Below are positions 1 to 9,511 of a DNA stretch of 64,000 bases, in pieces. Position 1 is the stretch's first letter; every line of letters begins with the position of its first letter. The position numbers and the translations under genes are program-made. The notes beneath the pieces were generated by a model, which was given only the letters and a program-made list of their open reading frames with translations, was not told where the DNA came from and made no database searches. The stretch comes from JBMNFB01 sp050949085 (GTDB lineage: Bacteria > Bacillota > UBA994 > UBA5500), in the NCBI GenBank assembly GCA_050949085.1, contig JBMNFB010000001.1:186001-250000 (forward strand), written 5' to 3'.

Positions 1-1023
1 ATACTTTTTGTCGGCGCCGAGAGAGGCATGGAGACCGATCTGGTGCCGCGCGAGGGGTTCCGCCTGGAAACGATCAGGGTCGTCGGCCTGGCTCGCCGCA
101 ACCCCGTTGCAGCCCTGCGCAGCCTCGTGCTGGCAGCCCAGGGCCTGATTCGCGCCCGGCGGATCGTGCGCGAGTTTCAGCCTGATGTGGCCGTGGGGAC
201 CGGCGGCTATGTGAGCGGCCCGGCCATCCTGGCGGCAGCCCTCGGCAGCGTCCCGGTGCTGATTCATGAGCAGAACGCCTTTCCCGGGCTGACGACGCGG
301 GCGTTGTCGCGCTATGCCACGGTGGTGGCCGTCAACTTCCCTGAAGCCATCGACCGCCTGCCGCGGGCTCGGCGCACAGCAGTGACCGGCCAACCGATCC
401 GGCCCGACTTCTACCGCGTGGAGAGGGAGGCTGCCCGACGCCTGCTGCAGATCCCGGCCGATGCCGAGGTGATCATGTCCGTGGGGGGCAGCGGCGGGGC
501 ACTGCGCATTAACCAGGCCGTGTTACAGGCGGCTGAACAGCTGCTGGCCCAGGAGAACCGCCTCCTGCTCCAGATTACCGGCCGACGCGATTACGAGCAG
601 GTCAAGGCGAGAGCCGAGCAGCTGGCGCTATCGCCGGCGGTGCGCCTGCGCTGGCGGATCATCCCCTTCATGTATGAGATGCCCGAGGCGCTGGGGGCAG
701 CCGATCTGGTCATTTCCCGGGCTGGCGCCAGCACCCTGGAGGAAGTAGCCGCTGTGGGCGTTCCTGCCCTGATCATCCCGTCGCCGAACGTGACCGATAA
801 CCATCAGGAGCATAACGCCAATTCCCTGGCCAGGCGGGGCGCTGCCGTCGTCATCAGAGACAGCTTGCTGGACCACCGCACGCTTCTGGAAAACGTCAAT
901 GCGATTTTGGGCGATGCGGCAAAGCGCGCCGCTATGGCTGCAGCCAGCAGACAGGCAGGCCATCCCCGGGCGACCGAGGACCTGCTCGACCTGATCCTGG
1001 AACTGGCCGGCAGCAACGCGTGA
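1..1023 (+). CDS. murG: MurG, UDP-GlcNAc:lipid I transferase (5' partial)
   Basis: Adds GlcNAc to lipid I on the inner face of the membrane to make lipid II, the last intracellular step of peptidoglycan synthesis. The frame is open from base 1 and reads ILFVGAERGMETDLVPREGF, so the window edge removes only about the first 30 residues; the ATG at 28 is internal. Family motifs visible: GGYVSGP, HEQNAFPG, SVGGSGGA, and the donor-binding stretch SRAGASTLEE. The C-terminus is complete. It is followed after 76 bp by murA, as in many Clostridia where mur and fts genes form one cluster. Confidence 0.95.
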   Translation: MLFVGAERGMETDLVPREGFRLETIRVVGLARRNPVAALRSLVLAAQGLIRARRIVREFQPDVAVGTGGYVSGPAILAAALGSVPVLIHEQNAFPGLTTRALSRYATVVAVNFPEAIDRLPRARRTAVTGQPIRPDFYRVEREAARRLLQIPADAEVIMSVGGSGGALRINQAVLQAAEQLLAQENRLLLQITGRRDYEQVKARAEQLALSPAVRLRWRIIPFMYEMPEALGAADLVISRAGASTLEEVAAVGVPALIIPSPNVTDNHQEHNANSLARRGAAVVIRDSLLDHRTLLENVNAILGDAAKRAAMAAASRQAGHPRATEDLLDLILELAGSNA

Positions 1024-1099
1024 TGGACAAGCTCAATTCACACAACTGACCCTGCCTTCATAGACTGTAGCTATATTACGAGCAACAAGGAAAGAGTGG

Positions 1100-2368
1100 G
1101 TGATACATATCATGGAACGGATCGTCATAGCGGGGGGACGACCCTTGAAAGGGTCAGTGCGCGTTACCGGCGCCAAGAACGCAGCGCTGCCGATACTCTG
1201 CGCCACGCTGCTAACCGAAGAACCATGCACTATTCGCGGTTTGCCAGGCCTGACCGACATCGACGTGATGAGTGAAATCCTGCGCTCGCTGGGGGCAGAA
1301 GTATCCGTCGCCGGCGATGCTATCACGGTGCAGGCCAATTCCCTGACATCGCAGGCTGTGCCTGACCACCTGATGCGGGAGATGCGCTCCTCGATCATCG
1401 TCATGGGTGCGCTGCTGACTCGTTTTGGGCGTGTCAGGGTCTCCCAGCCGGGTGGCTGCGCCATCGGTTCACGGCCGATTGATCTCCATCTCAAGGGGCT
1501 CAAGGATCTGGGGGCCGAGCTGGTGGAGCGGCATGGCTATATTCAGGCTACCTGCGATCGGCTCCAGGGAACGTCCATCCATCTGGACTACCCCAGCGTG
1601 GGGGCGACGGAGAACCTGATGATGGCGGCAACCCTGGCGCAGGGACAGACGACCATCACCAACGCTGCCAAGGAACCCGAGATTGTCGATCTGCAGAACT
1701 TCCTCAATGTGCTGGGTGCTAACGTCAAGGGAGCCGGCACCGCCACCATTCGCATCGAGGGCGTAGAGAAGCTGGGGGGAGCCGACTATACCATCATCCC
1801 CGACCGCATTGTCGCTGGAACCTATGTTCTGGCCGGCGCCGCCACCCATGGGCAGGTCAGGGTAGAGAATGTGATCCCCGAGCACCTGGAGTCACTCCTG
1901 GCCAAGCTGCGTGAGATAGGTATCGGCGTGACGGCGGGCGATGATTTTATCGAGATCGATGCCGCGGGGCCCTTCCGCGCTATCGAATCGGTGCGCACCC
2001 TTCCTTACCCTGGCTTCCCGACCGATCTGCAGGCACCGATGATGGCCCTGCTCTGCCTGGCTGAGGGAACCAGCATTGTTACCGAGACAGTGTTCGAGAG
2101 CCGCTTCAAGCATGTCGACGAGCTGCGGCGTATGGGAGCGAATATCAAGGTGCACGAGCGCTCAGCGGTGATCAAGGGCGTCTCCAACCTCACCGGCGCC
2201 ACTGTCTGTGCCACCGACCTGCGTGCCGGTGCTGCTCTGGTGATCGCCGGCCTGGTAGCCGATGGCATCACCGTCATCGAGGATGTCCGCCATATCTATC
2301 GCGGCTACGATCGGCTGGAAGAGAATCTGCGCGCCCTGGGTGCCCGCATCGAGGGAATCGGACGCTGA
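1100..2368 (+). CDS. murA: MurA, UDP-GlcNAc 1-carboxyvinyltransferase
   Basis: Transfers enolpyruvate from PEP to UDP-GlcNAc, the first committed step of peptidoglycan synthesis. At 422 aa it has the usual length. GAKNAAL near residue 26 holds the Lys/Asn pair, and GGCAIGSRP places the PEP-binding, fosfomycin-target cysteine at about residue 120. Start choice: GTG 1100 has an AAGGAAAG site 4 bases upstream, whereas ATG 1112 (giving MERIVIAGG, closer to family N-termini) sits about 16 bases from that site, so either is possible. murB is not next to it here. Confidence 0.96.
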   Translation: MIHIMERIVIAGGRPLKGSVRVTGAKNAALPILCATLLTEEPCTIRGLPGLTDIDVMSEILRSLGAEVSVAGDAITVQANSLTSQAVPDHLMREMRSSIIVMGALLTRFGRVRVSQPGGCAIGSRPIDLHLKGLKDLGAELVERHGYIQATCDRLQGTSIHLDYPSVGATENLMMAATLAQGQTTITNAAKEPEIVDLQNFLNVLGANVKGAGTATIRIEGVEKLGGADYTIIPDRIVAGTYVLAGAATHGQVRVENVIPEHLESLLAKLREIGIGVTAGDDFIEIDAAGPFRAIESVRTLPYPGFPTDLQAPMMALLCLAEGTSIVTETVFESRFKHVDELRRMGANIKVHERSAVIKGVSNLTGATVCATDLRAGAALVIAGLVADGITVIEDVRHIYRGYDRLEENLRALGARIEGIGR

Positions 2369-2450
2369 CACTTCTCGACGGCAACTAACTTAACATAATA
2401 CTGCATTAGGGCCAAACCTGTGCTAGGATTGGGAGGAGGCAGTAGACCCG

Positions 2451-3176
2451 ATGGAAGCTAAGAAGAAACTTAAGCTGGCTTTTCTGGCTTTGCTGCTCCT
2501 TCTTTTTTTCTGGCAGGTGGTACAAGCCCCCTGGTTTCTGGCGATCAGGGAGATTGAGGTGCTCCACGCCACGACCATCAGCCCCTGGGAGGTGGAGCAG
2601 ATCGCCGGTGTTGCGCGGGGGATGAGCCTGGTCAAGCTGGATCTGGGGCAGATTCGCTCGCGCCTTCTGGCCGATCAGCGGATCTTCGAGGCCGAGGTGC
2701 GGCGCAGGTTGCCGGGGACCCTGGTGATCAGCCTGCAGGAGAATGTGGGGGTGGCTGCCATCCCCTATTTCAGCAGTTGGCTGGAGGTGGACCAAACCGG
2801 GACAGTTCTCGCTGTGACAACCCAGTTTTCGGCGCTCAACCTGCCGATTGTAACCGGCCTCGAGCATGAGATTCTCACCGTGGGGCAGAAGGTCAGCGAC
2901 CAGACGCGCTGGCAGGTAGCCAGTGACTGCCTCATGCGCCTGCCGCCGGAACTCCTGGCGCAGATCTCGGAGATCAACGTGAGCGATCCGCAGTCCATCG
3001 TCCTCTACTCGCGCGACCCGCTGCGCATTCTGCTGGGCGACTGCAAGAATCTGGACCAGAAGTTCACCGCACTGGTTGGCATGCTGGGCCGCATCCGCGA
3101 GGATCAGCAGGTGGATCTCTCAGCCGGCCAGCTGGACGTTAGCAGTGGACGAGCCGTATTTATTAAGGAAAGGTAA
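2451..3176 (+). CDS. ftsQ: Cell division protein FtsQ/DivIB
   Basis: Bitopic septum protein that links the FtsL-FtsB subcomplex to septal wall synthesis. The 241 aa show a short basic N-terminus, one membrane helix at about residues 6-25, then a POTRA domain beginning at IREIEVLHATTISPWEVEQI, with the family pattern of a leucine-rich start and RRLPGTLVISLQE. Position after murA and before the DUF881 gene matches the divIB locus of Firmicutes. A GGGAGGAGG ribosome site lies upstream of the ATG. DivIB is the Bacillus name for the same family. Confidence 0.88.
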   Translation: MEAKKKLKLAFLALLLLLFFWQVVQAPWFLAIREIEVLHATTISPWEVEQIAGVARGMSLVKLDLGQIRSRLLADQRIFEAEVRRRLPGTLVISLQENVGVAAIPYFSSWLEVDQTGTVLAVTTQFSALNLPIVTGLEHEILTVGQKVSDQTRWQVASDCLMRLPPELLAQISEINVSDPQSIVLYSRDPLRILLGDCKNLDQKFTALVGMLGRIREDQQVDLSAGQLDVSSGRAVFIKER

Positions 3177-3196
3177 GTTCACTAGGAGATGAAAAT

Positions 3197-3916
3197 ATGG
3201 GCAAATATAAAACGCAGCTGACATTATCATTTGTTGCTCTCCTGCTGGGCCTGCTGATTGCTGTCCAGCTCCGCTCCGCCGAGCAGGCAGATAACACGCT
3301 GCCCGATCTGCGAGTGACCGAGATGCGCGCCGTCCTGATGGAGACCATCTCGCAGAACCAGCTCTTGGTGCAGGGAATCGAGGAGATGCGGCAGAAATTG
3401 AACGAGTATGAACAGGCAGCCGTCAAAGGGGAGGGGGCGCTCCAGCTGATCCAGGACGAGCTGGACAAAGCTCGCATGCTGGCCGGTCTGGTTGACGTGC
3501 AGGGCCCCGGGTTGATCATCACCCTCACCGACAGTCAGGCTACCGGTATCAGCGACAACCCCAACGTCTACCTTGTTCACGATGAGGACCTGCTGAAGAT
3601 CGTCAACGTGCTTTCGGCGGCAGGGGCGGAGGCGATCTCCATCAATGACCAGCGATTGCTGGCCATGTCAGAGATCCACTGCGCCGGACCGACCATCTCC
3701 ATCAACAACGTTCGGGTTGGCGCGCCCTTCGTCATCAAGGCCATCGGCAACCCGGAAGTGATGGAAAGCGCCCTGCGCATCCGGGAAGGCGTTGTCGATA
3801 CGCTGGGTTATTTCGGCATTGGCCTGAAAATCGAGCGGAAGGAAACTATTCTCGTGCCCGGCTACAAGCAGCTGGTGCGCTTCGACTATGCCAGGCCAGC
3901 GGTGGGGGGTAGATAA
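3197..3916 (+). CDS. DUF881 family membrane protein of the division cluster
   Basis: A 239-aa protein with one N-terminal membrane helix (about residues 8-24), a coiled-coil-like stretch (about 35-90: many E, Q, L and K), and a C-terminal DUF881 domain recognisable by VDVQGPGLIITLTDS and NDQRLLAMSEI. DUF881 proteins (YlxW/YlxX type in Bacillus) occur between ftsQ and sbp or ftsA in Firmicutes; their biochemical role is not established, though a wall or division role is inferred from location. RBS CTAGGAGATG precedes the ATG. Its stop lies 1 base before the sbp start. Confidence 0.85.
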   Translation: MGKYKTQLTLSFVALLLGLLIAVQLRSAEQADNTLPDLRVTEMRAVLMETISQNQLLVQGIEEMRQKLNEYEQAAVKGEGALQLIQDELDKARMLAGLVDVQGPGLIITLTDSQATGISDNPNVYLVHDEDLLKIVNVLSAAGAEAISINDQRLLAMSEIHCAGPTISINNVRVGAPFVIKAIGNPEVMESALRIREGVVDTLGYFGIGLKIERKETILVPGYKQLVRFDYARPAVGGR

Positions 3917-3917
3917 T

Positions 3918-4259
3918 ATGTGGTTGCCGGTTCTATTTCTGGTGATTGGTCTGATCGCTGGTCGGGCGATCAGCTTCAGCATTCCACCCTTCCTCGCAAC
4001 ATACATGTCGGTTGCCCTCCTCGCCGCCCTCGACTCGGTGTTGGGAGGCATCAAGGCGATGCTGGAAGGCGAATTCGATAACCTGATTTTCCTGACAGGC
4101 TTCTTCAGCAACGCGCTGCTGGCAGCCGGACTGGCCTTCCTTGGCGACCAACTGGGGGTCAACCTCTACATGGCAGCAGTTTTTGCCTTTGGCGTGCGCC
4201 TCTTCCAGAATCTAGGTGTAGTGCGTCGGCTGCTCATCGGCCGGTATCGCCGGCGCTGA
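3918..4259 (+). CDS. sbp: Small basic membrane protein Sbp (DUF1290)
   Basis: 113 aa with three hydrophobic segments and a basic tail (GRYRRR). Motifs such as PPFLATYMSVALLAALDSVLGG and FFSNALLAAGLAFLGDQLG identify the small basic family found between ylxX/ylxW and ftsA in Firmicutes. Function unknown; the context implies a link to division or the envelope. The start is ATG 3918, with a GGTGGGGGGT ribosome site a few bases upstream and only 1 base after the preceding stop, so the two are translationally coupled. A longer frame starting at 3888 overlaps the DUF881 gene and is unlikely. Confidence 0.85.
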   Translation: MWLPVLFLVIGLIAGRAISFSIPPFLATYMSVALLAALDSVLGGIKAMLEGEFDNLIFLTGFFSNALLAAGLAFLGDQLGVNLYMAAVFAFGVRLFQNLGVVRRLLIGRYRRR

Positions 4260-4425
4260 TGCCAGCGTTGGACAATTCACCGAAAAACGTCAGCCAGTAC
4301 GAAGAAAAGTGACATAATTATGGCGAATCGGCCGGCCGATAACAGGAACCACGGTGCTCGTGTGGAATTAGTAACTAAGCATGACCAAATAGACCGTCCA
4401 GGTTAACACTCCGGCAGGAGGTATG

Positions 4426-5649
4426 ATGGTGGCCAGAAGGGAAATAATCGCAGGATTGGACGTAGGCTCTTCCTGGGTGCGCTGTGCTATCTGCGAGATC
4501 GATCAGCGCGGCAGCTGGAACGTGATCGGTCTGGGCAGCAGCCCTTCGGAAGGCATTAGAAAAGGAACAGTCGTCGATATTGAGAGCACTGTGGAATCCA
4601 TCGTCAAGGCGGTGGACGCCGCGCAGCGGATGGCCGGCGTGACAGTGGAGGCGGTGCATGTCGGTGTTCCCAACGTGCACGCAGCGCTGGTGGTCAATCG
4701 GGGTGTCGTAGCTGTTTCCAGTGATGACAAAGAGATCACCGAAGAAGATGTGGATCGGGTCTTGCAGGCCGCGAGAGTGATCAGCCTGCCGCCGAATCGA
4801 GATATCCTTGATGTCATTCCTCGACAGTTCATCATCGATGGCTACGATGGGATCCGCTCGCCTGCCGGGATGGCCGGCATTCGCCTCGAGGTTGAGGCCA
4901 TGCTGGTCATGGGTACCATCACCTCAGTGCAGAACCTGATCCGCTGTATCGAGCGGGCCGGGCTGGACGTTGCATCGCTGGTTCTGAATCCGATGGGGCT
5001 GGGCGAGCTGCTCCTGTCCGGCGATGAGCGCGAGCTGGGCGTGGTTCTGGTCGATATCGGTGGCGGCACCTGCGAGGTTTGCTACTATTCAGGGGGAACG
5101 TTGCAGGCCATCGGCGCTATCCCCCTGGGAGGCGAGCTGATTACCAGCGATATCGCCTATGGCTTGCGCACTACCGCCAGCGTGGCGGAGACGGCCAAGG
5201 TTCAGTATGGGACTCTGCTCGTTGCATCGGAGGATAAAGTGTTCGAGATTCCCGACGTCAGCGGTCAGGATAGCCGGGAGGTGTCGATTCGCAGGCTGAG
5301 CGGGATCATCGAGGCCCGGATCAACGAGATGCTGTCATTTGTGGCCGAGGAGATGTCCCGGATGAAGGTGCCTGAGACCATCTCTTCCGGTATCGTTATC
5401 ACCGGCGGAGTTGCCCAGACTAAGGGGCTCGCCGCTTACATGCGGGAGATGTTCCAGACTGGCGTACGCGTAGCGCAGGATGGAGTGATGGGCGTGGAAG
5501 ATCCTGCCTATGCCACTGCCATCGGCGTAGTTGTATATGCGCTGAAAAACCGGTCGCGAGGGGATAGCGGGCGCGTGAGTCGCAGCGAGCGCCGCAGCGA
5601 TGGCTTGTTAGCCCGGGTTGTCGGCTGGTTCAAGGAGATGTGGGAGTAG
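4426..5649 (+). CDS. ftsA: Cell division protein FtsA
   Basis: Actin-like ATPase that tethers FtsZ to the membrane. About 407 aa. GLDVGSSWVRC is the phosphate-1 loop; the inserted 1C domain follows (about residues 80-165); VLVDIGGGTCEV is phosphate-2; TGGVAQTKGL is the adenosine motif; and the C-terminal helix ARVVGWFKEMWE is the amphipathic membrane anchor. Starts at 4423, 4426 (ATG) and 4429 (GTG) are all in frame; AGGAGG at 4416-4421 favours 4426 or 4429. A basic linker (about 375-395) precedes the anchor. ftsZ follows after 22 bp. Confidence 0.95.
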   Translation: MVARREIIAGLDVGSSWVRCAICEIDQRGSWNVIGLGSSPSEGIRKGTVVDIESTVESIVKAVDAAQRMAGVTVEAVHVGVPNVHAALVVNRGVVAVSSDDKEITEEDVDRVLQAARVISLPPNRDILDVIPRQFIIDGYDGIRSPAGMAGIRLEVEAMLVMGTITSVQNLIRCIERAGLDVASLVLNPMGLGELLLSGDERELGVVLVDIGGGTCEVCYYSGGTLQAIGAIPLGGELITSDIAYGLRTTASVAETAKVQYGTLLVASEDKVFEIPDVSGQDSREVSIRRLSGIIEARINEMLSFVAEEMSRMKVPETISSGIVITGGVAQTKGLAAYMREMFQTGVRVAQDGVMGVEDPAYATAIGVVVYALKNRSRGDSGRVSRSERRSDGLLARVVGWFKEMWE

Positions 5650-5671
5650 CCCAGGTGAGGAGGAGTAAGTG

Positions 5672-6718
5672 ATGCTGGAACTTGATCTGGAGATCGAACA
5701 GTATGCGAGAATCAAGGTAATCGGCGTTGGAGGCGGCGGCAGTAACGCCGTCAACCGCATGATTGAGGCTGGACTGCAGGGAGTGGACTTCATTGCGGTG
5801 AACACCGACTCACAGGCTTTGGCCAAGGCGAAGGCTACTCATAAGATCCAGATCGGTGAGAAGCTGACCCGGGGTCTGGGGGCAGGAGCCGATCCGGAGA
5901 TTGGGATGAAGGCCGCCGAGGAAAGCCGCGAAGCCATTCAGCAGGCGCTGCAGGGTGCCGACATGGTCTTTGTTACGGCTGGCATGGGCGGGGGTACCGG
6001 CACCGGCGCCGCTCCCATCGTCGCCGCAGTAGCCCGGGAGCTGGGGGCGCTGACAGTCGGCGTCGTGACCAAGCCGTTCAGTTTTGAGCAGCGCCGCCGC
6101 ATGCAGCGGGCAGAGCAGGGTATCGTCAAGCTGCGCGAATGCGTGGATACGATTATCACCATTCCTAACGACCGCCTGCTCCAGGTGGTGGACAAGAATA
6201 CGCCGATCATGCAGGCGTTCCGGGTCGCGGACGATGTCCTGCGGCAGGGTGTGCAGGGCATTTCCGATCTCATCGCTGTGCCCGGGCTGATCAACCTTGA
6301 CTTTGCCGATGTCAAGGCGGTGATGACCCAGACCGGCTCAGCCCTGATGGGCATCGGCCAGGCGACCGGTGAGAACCGGGCCGTCGAGGCAGCCAAGCAG
6401 GCTATCTCCAGCCCATTGCTGGAGACTTCCATCGAAGGCGCCAAGGGTGTGTTGCTCAGCGTGACCGGTGGCATCAACCTCAGCCTGCATGAGGTCAACA
6501 AATCGGCAGAGATGATCTCCCAGGCGGTGGATGCCGATGCCAACTTCATCTTCGGCGCCGTCATCGACGAGAAGCTGGAGGACGAGATCCGCATCACCGT
6601 CATCGCCACCGGCTTCGAGACGCAGCAGCGGGAGTTCGAGGAAGTGGAAATCAAGTCCTTCCAGTCGGCCACCGGGGATGACCTGACGATCCCCGCCTTC
6701 ATGCGCCGCAGGAGATAA
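5672..6718 (+). CDS. ftsZ: Cell division protein FtsZ
   Basis: Tubulin-like GTPase that forms the Z-ring. 348 aa. GVGGGGSNAVNRM is the first glycine loop, GMGGGTGTGAAP (about residues 104-114) the tubulin signature, and NLDFADVKAVM holds the catalytic T7-loop acidic residues. The C-terminal peptide DDLTIPAFMRRRR is the conserved FtsA/SepF-binding tail; the linker before it is very short. ATG 5672 is preferred over GTG 5669 because AGGAGG at 5658-5663 lies 8 bases upstream. It ends the ftsA-ftsZ transcription unit, with a terminator just downstream. Confidence 0.98.
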   Translation: MLELDLEIEQYARIKVIGVGGGGSNAVNRMIEAGLQGVDFIAVNTDSQALAKAKATHKIQIGEKLTRGLGAGADPEIGMKAAEESREAIQQALQGADMVFVTAGMGGGTGTGAAPIVAAVARELGALTVGVVTKPFSFEQRRRMQRAEQGIVKLRECVDTIITIPNDRLLQVVDKNTPIMQAFRVADDVLRQGVQGISDLIAVPGLINLDFADVKAVMTQTGSALMGIGQATGENRAVEAAKQAISSPLLETSIEGAKGVLLSVTGGINLSLHEVNKSAEMISQAVDADANFIFGAVIDEKLEDEIRITVIATGFETQQREFEEVEIKSFQSATGDDLTIPAFMRRRR

Positions 6719-6735
6719 CTACATAGGACAATTGA

Positions 6736-6767
6736 GAGGGGCTGTCCAGCGCGACAGCTCCTCTTTT
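6736..6767 (+). terminator. Rho-independent terminator after ftsZ
   Basis: GAGGGGCTGTC pairs with GACAGCTCCTC across a 6-base loop (one G:U pair), followed directly by TTTT. It closes the ftsZ unit and separates it from the sporulation genes. Confidence 0.75.
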
Positions 6768-6803
6768 CCTGACCGTCGAGGGAAAGCAGCTTTTTGCTCC
6801 TGC

Positions 6804-6837
6804 TTCGACATTTTCTGCACCCCTTGTCTCCTATAAT
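6804..6837 (+). promoter_or_regulatory. Putative Spo0A/SigA promoter of spoIIGA-sigE
   Basis: TTCGACA (6804-6810) is the exact reverse complement of the core Spo0A box TGTCGAA, and TATAAT lies at 6832-6837. Taking TTCGAC as the -35-like hexamer gives a 22-base spacer. In B. subtilis the spoIIG promoter is known for a 22-base spacer with Spo0A boxes over the -35, so the layout matches. The assignment rests on this pattern alone. Confidence 0.55.
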
Positions 6838-6857
6838 GGTAACAGGGGGTTTGGCCG

Positions 6858-7772
6858 ATGGAGGTATATGTGGACCTGCTGCTCTTGGTCAACCTGGGGC
6901 TGAACTGGTGGGCACTCTGGTTAACCGGCTATCTGGCCGGGGCGGTGCGCTCCGGGCGGCGCCTCTGCGCAGCCGCCTCGCTGGGCGCCTTCTACGCTCT
7001 GGGCCTGGTCACGCCCTGGGTGGCCTGGTTTCAGCACCCGCTGAGCAAGCTGGCCGTGGCCAGCCTGATGGCGCTGCTCGCCTATCGGCCGGAGAAACTG
7101 CTGGGGCTCGTGCAGGTCGTCGCCACCTTCCTGGTGGTCAACTTCGCTACTGCCGGGTTTGTCTACGGCATCTATAATCTGCTCGTCGCCGCTGGGCAGC
7201 GCAGCCTCGTGCTCGCCTACGGCCAACTGCCGACCTTGATCCTGCTGCTGGCCGTGGCCTCGCTGGCCCTGCTCAGCACGCGGTTCCTCAATCTGCTGGA
7301 GAACCGCCTGGTGCCGATAGCCAATCGAGCCAGCGTGCAGGTATTCCTGGACGGCAGGGAGATCACCCTAAACGGCCTGGTCGATTCCGGCAATCAGCTG
7401 ACGGCACCGTTCAGCGGCCAGCCGGTGGCAGTGGTCAGCCTGGATGAGGTGGCCCCTCTCCTGCCCCCGGAGGTGGTTGAGCTGGCACGCTCCCCCGACC
7501 CTTATTCGGCCGTACAGGGCGTTTCCGCCACCGAGTGGGCAGCGCGGCTGCGCTTTATCCCCTATCACGCCGTGGGCAGGCCAGCGGGCGTCCTGGTAGG
7601 TGTGCGCAGCGATCGATTGATCGTTCATTGTCGGGATATTTCCCGGGAAACCAGGGGCGCAGTGCTGGCGCTGAGCCCCGAAGTGTTGACTGGCGGGGGG
7701 GAATACCAGGTGCTGGTGCCGGTGCGTCTTCTGCCAGGAAAGCATTCTACGCAGAGTGGGAGGTACGCTTAA
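6858..7772 (+). CDS. spoIIGA: SpoIIGA, sigma-E processing protease
   Basis: Membrane aspartic protease in the mother cell septal membrane that cleaves pro-SigE once the forespore signal SpoIIR arrives. 304 aa: five hydrophobic segments fill about residues 5-145, then a cytoplasmic domain with DSGNQL (Asp176), the catalytic motif of this retroviral-like protease family, and VVSLDE downstream. The family normally sits directly upstream of sigE, as here, where the stop TAA overlaps the sigE ATG by one base. GGGGG lies upstream of the ATG. Confidence 0.93.
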   Translation: MEVYVDLLLLVNLGLNWWALWLTGYLAGAVRSGRRLCAAASLGAFYALGLVTPWVAWFQHPLSKLAVASLMALLAYRPEKLLGLVQVVATFLVVNFATAGFVYGIYNLLVAAGQRSLVLAYGQLPTLILLLAVASLALLSTRFLNLLENRLVPIANRASVQVFLDGREITLNGLVDSGNQLTAPFSGQPVAVVSLDEVAPLLPPEVVELARSPDPYSAVQGVSATEWAARLRFIPYHAVGRPAGVLVGVRSDRLIVHCRDISRETRGAVLALSPEVLTGGGEYQVLVPVRLLPGKHSTQSGRYA

Positions 7773-8509
7773 TGACGCGATGGATGCTCCACTGGAAGCT
7801 GAGGAGTCGGATACTCTTCTATCGCTGGTTGGCACTGCTGGGAGTGGATATAGAGCAGCGGGCGCTGCATTTTGTCGGCAGTTCTGAAGCGTTGCCGCCG
7901 CCCCTGTCTGAGGACGAAGAGGCATACCTGCTCAGTCAGCTCAAGACTGGCGATAGTGCCGTCAAGAGCGTCCTCATCGAGCGCAACCTGCGATTGGTCG
8001 TCTACATCGCCCGCAAGTTTGAGAATACCGGAATTCCGATTGAGGATCTGTCATCCATCGGTTCCATCGGGCTGATCAAAGCGGTGGGCACATTCAACCC
8101 CGACCGTAACATCAAGCTGGCCACCTACGCCTCGCGCTGCATCGAAAACGAGATTCTGATGTTTCTGCGCCGCAACAACCGGCAGCGTTACGAGATCTCC
8201 CTGGACGAACCGCTCAATGTGGATTGGGACGGCAACGAGCTGCTGCTCTCCGATGTTATTCCCCACGATGGGGCTGAGGTGCACCGCGAGCTGGAAGCTC
8301 AGGTCGACCGCGAAATGCTGAATAATGCCCTCAGCCGCCTCCCGGAGCGGGAGCGGACCATCATGGAGCTCCGCTTTGGCCTGCGCGGCGGCGAAGAGCA
8401 TACCCAAAAGGAAGTGGCCGACCATCTGGGCATCTCCCAGTCGTACATCTCCCGCCTGGAGAAGCGGATCATCAAGCGGCTGCGGCGGGAGTTTAAGAAA
8501 ATGGAATAG
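7772..8509 (+). CDS. sigE: RNA polymerase sigma-E factor precursor (pro-SigE)
   Basis: Early mother-cell sporulation sigma factor, made inactive. 245 aa. An amphipathic, basic pro-sequence (about residues 1-38) precedes SEALPPPLSEDE, the block next to the SpoIIGA cleavage region in Bacillus. Region 2 (ERNLRLVVYIARKFENTG, YASRCIENEI) and region 4.2 (ISQSYISRLEKRIIKRL) are almost identical to Bacillus SigE. ATG 7772 overlaps the spoIIGA stop (TAATG), with GGGAGG about 10 bases upstream; the frame is open further upstream, but that is inside spoIIGA. Confidence 0.96.
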   Translation: MTRWMLHWKLRSRILFYRWLALLGVDIEQRALHFVGSSEALPPPLSEDEEAYLLSQLKTGDSAVKSVLIERNLRLVVYIARKFENTGIPIEDLSSIGSIGLIKAVGTFNPDRNIKLATYASRCIENEILMFLRRNNRQRYEISLDEPLNVDWDGNELLLSDVIPHDGAEVHRELEAQVDREMLNNALSRLPERERTIMELRFGLRGGEEHTQKEVADHLGISQSYISRLEKRIIKRLRREFKKME

Positions 8510-8530
8510 CAGCCTTGCCAGAGTGCATAG

Positions 8531-8573
8531 CGCCCCGTCGCTGACCGAGCCCAGGCAGCGGCGGGGCGTTTTT
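8531..8573 (+). terminator. Rho-independent terminator after sigE
   Basis: CGCCCCGTCGCTG and CAGCGGCGGGGCG form a long GC stem with a loop of about 11 bases, followed by TTTTT. It separates sigE from the independently controlled sigG. Confidence 0.85.
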
Positions 8574-8618
8574 ATGTGCCTTTTTTTGGGCTGAGCGCGG
8601 CCCAGGCTTCCCCTCGAG

Positions 8619-8648
8619 GTATAGCAGAACCTGCACGCGGCAACAATG
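8619..8648 (+). promoter_or_regulatory. Putative SigF/SigG-type promoter of sigG
   Basis: GTATA at 8619-8623, a 15-base spacer, then GGCAACAATG at 8639-8648. The second element fits the B. subtilis SigF -10 consensus GGNNANAHTR at every defined position, and the -35 fits GYATA. In Bacillus sigG is first read by SigF and then by SigG itself. About 30 bases separate it from the sigG start. Confidence 0.6.
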
Positions 8649-8679
8649 CAAAGTAGTGGGAGACAGAGGGGAGGCTCTG

Positions 8680-9480
<801 letters not shown>

Positions 9481-9511
9481 TCCAGGGTATATTTTGGAGG
9501 GGGCAAGAACT

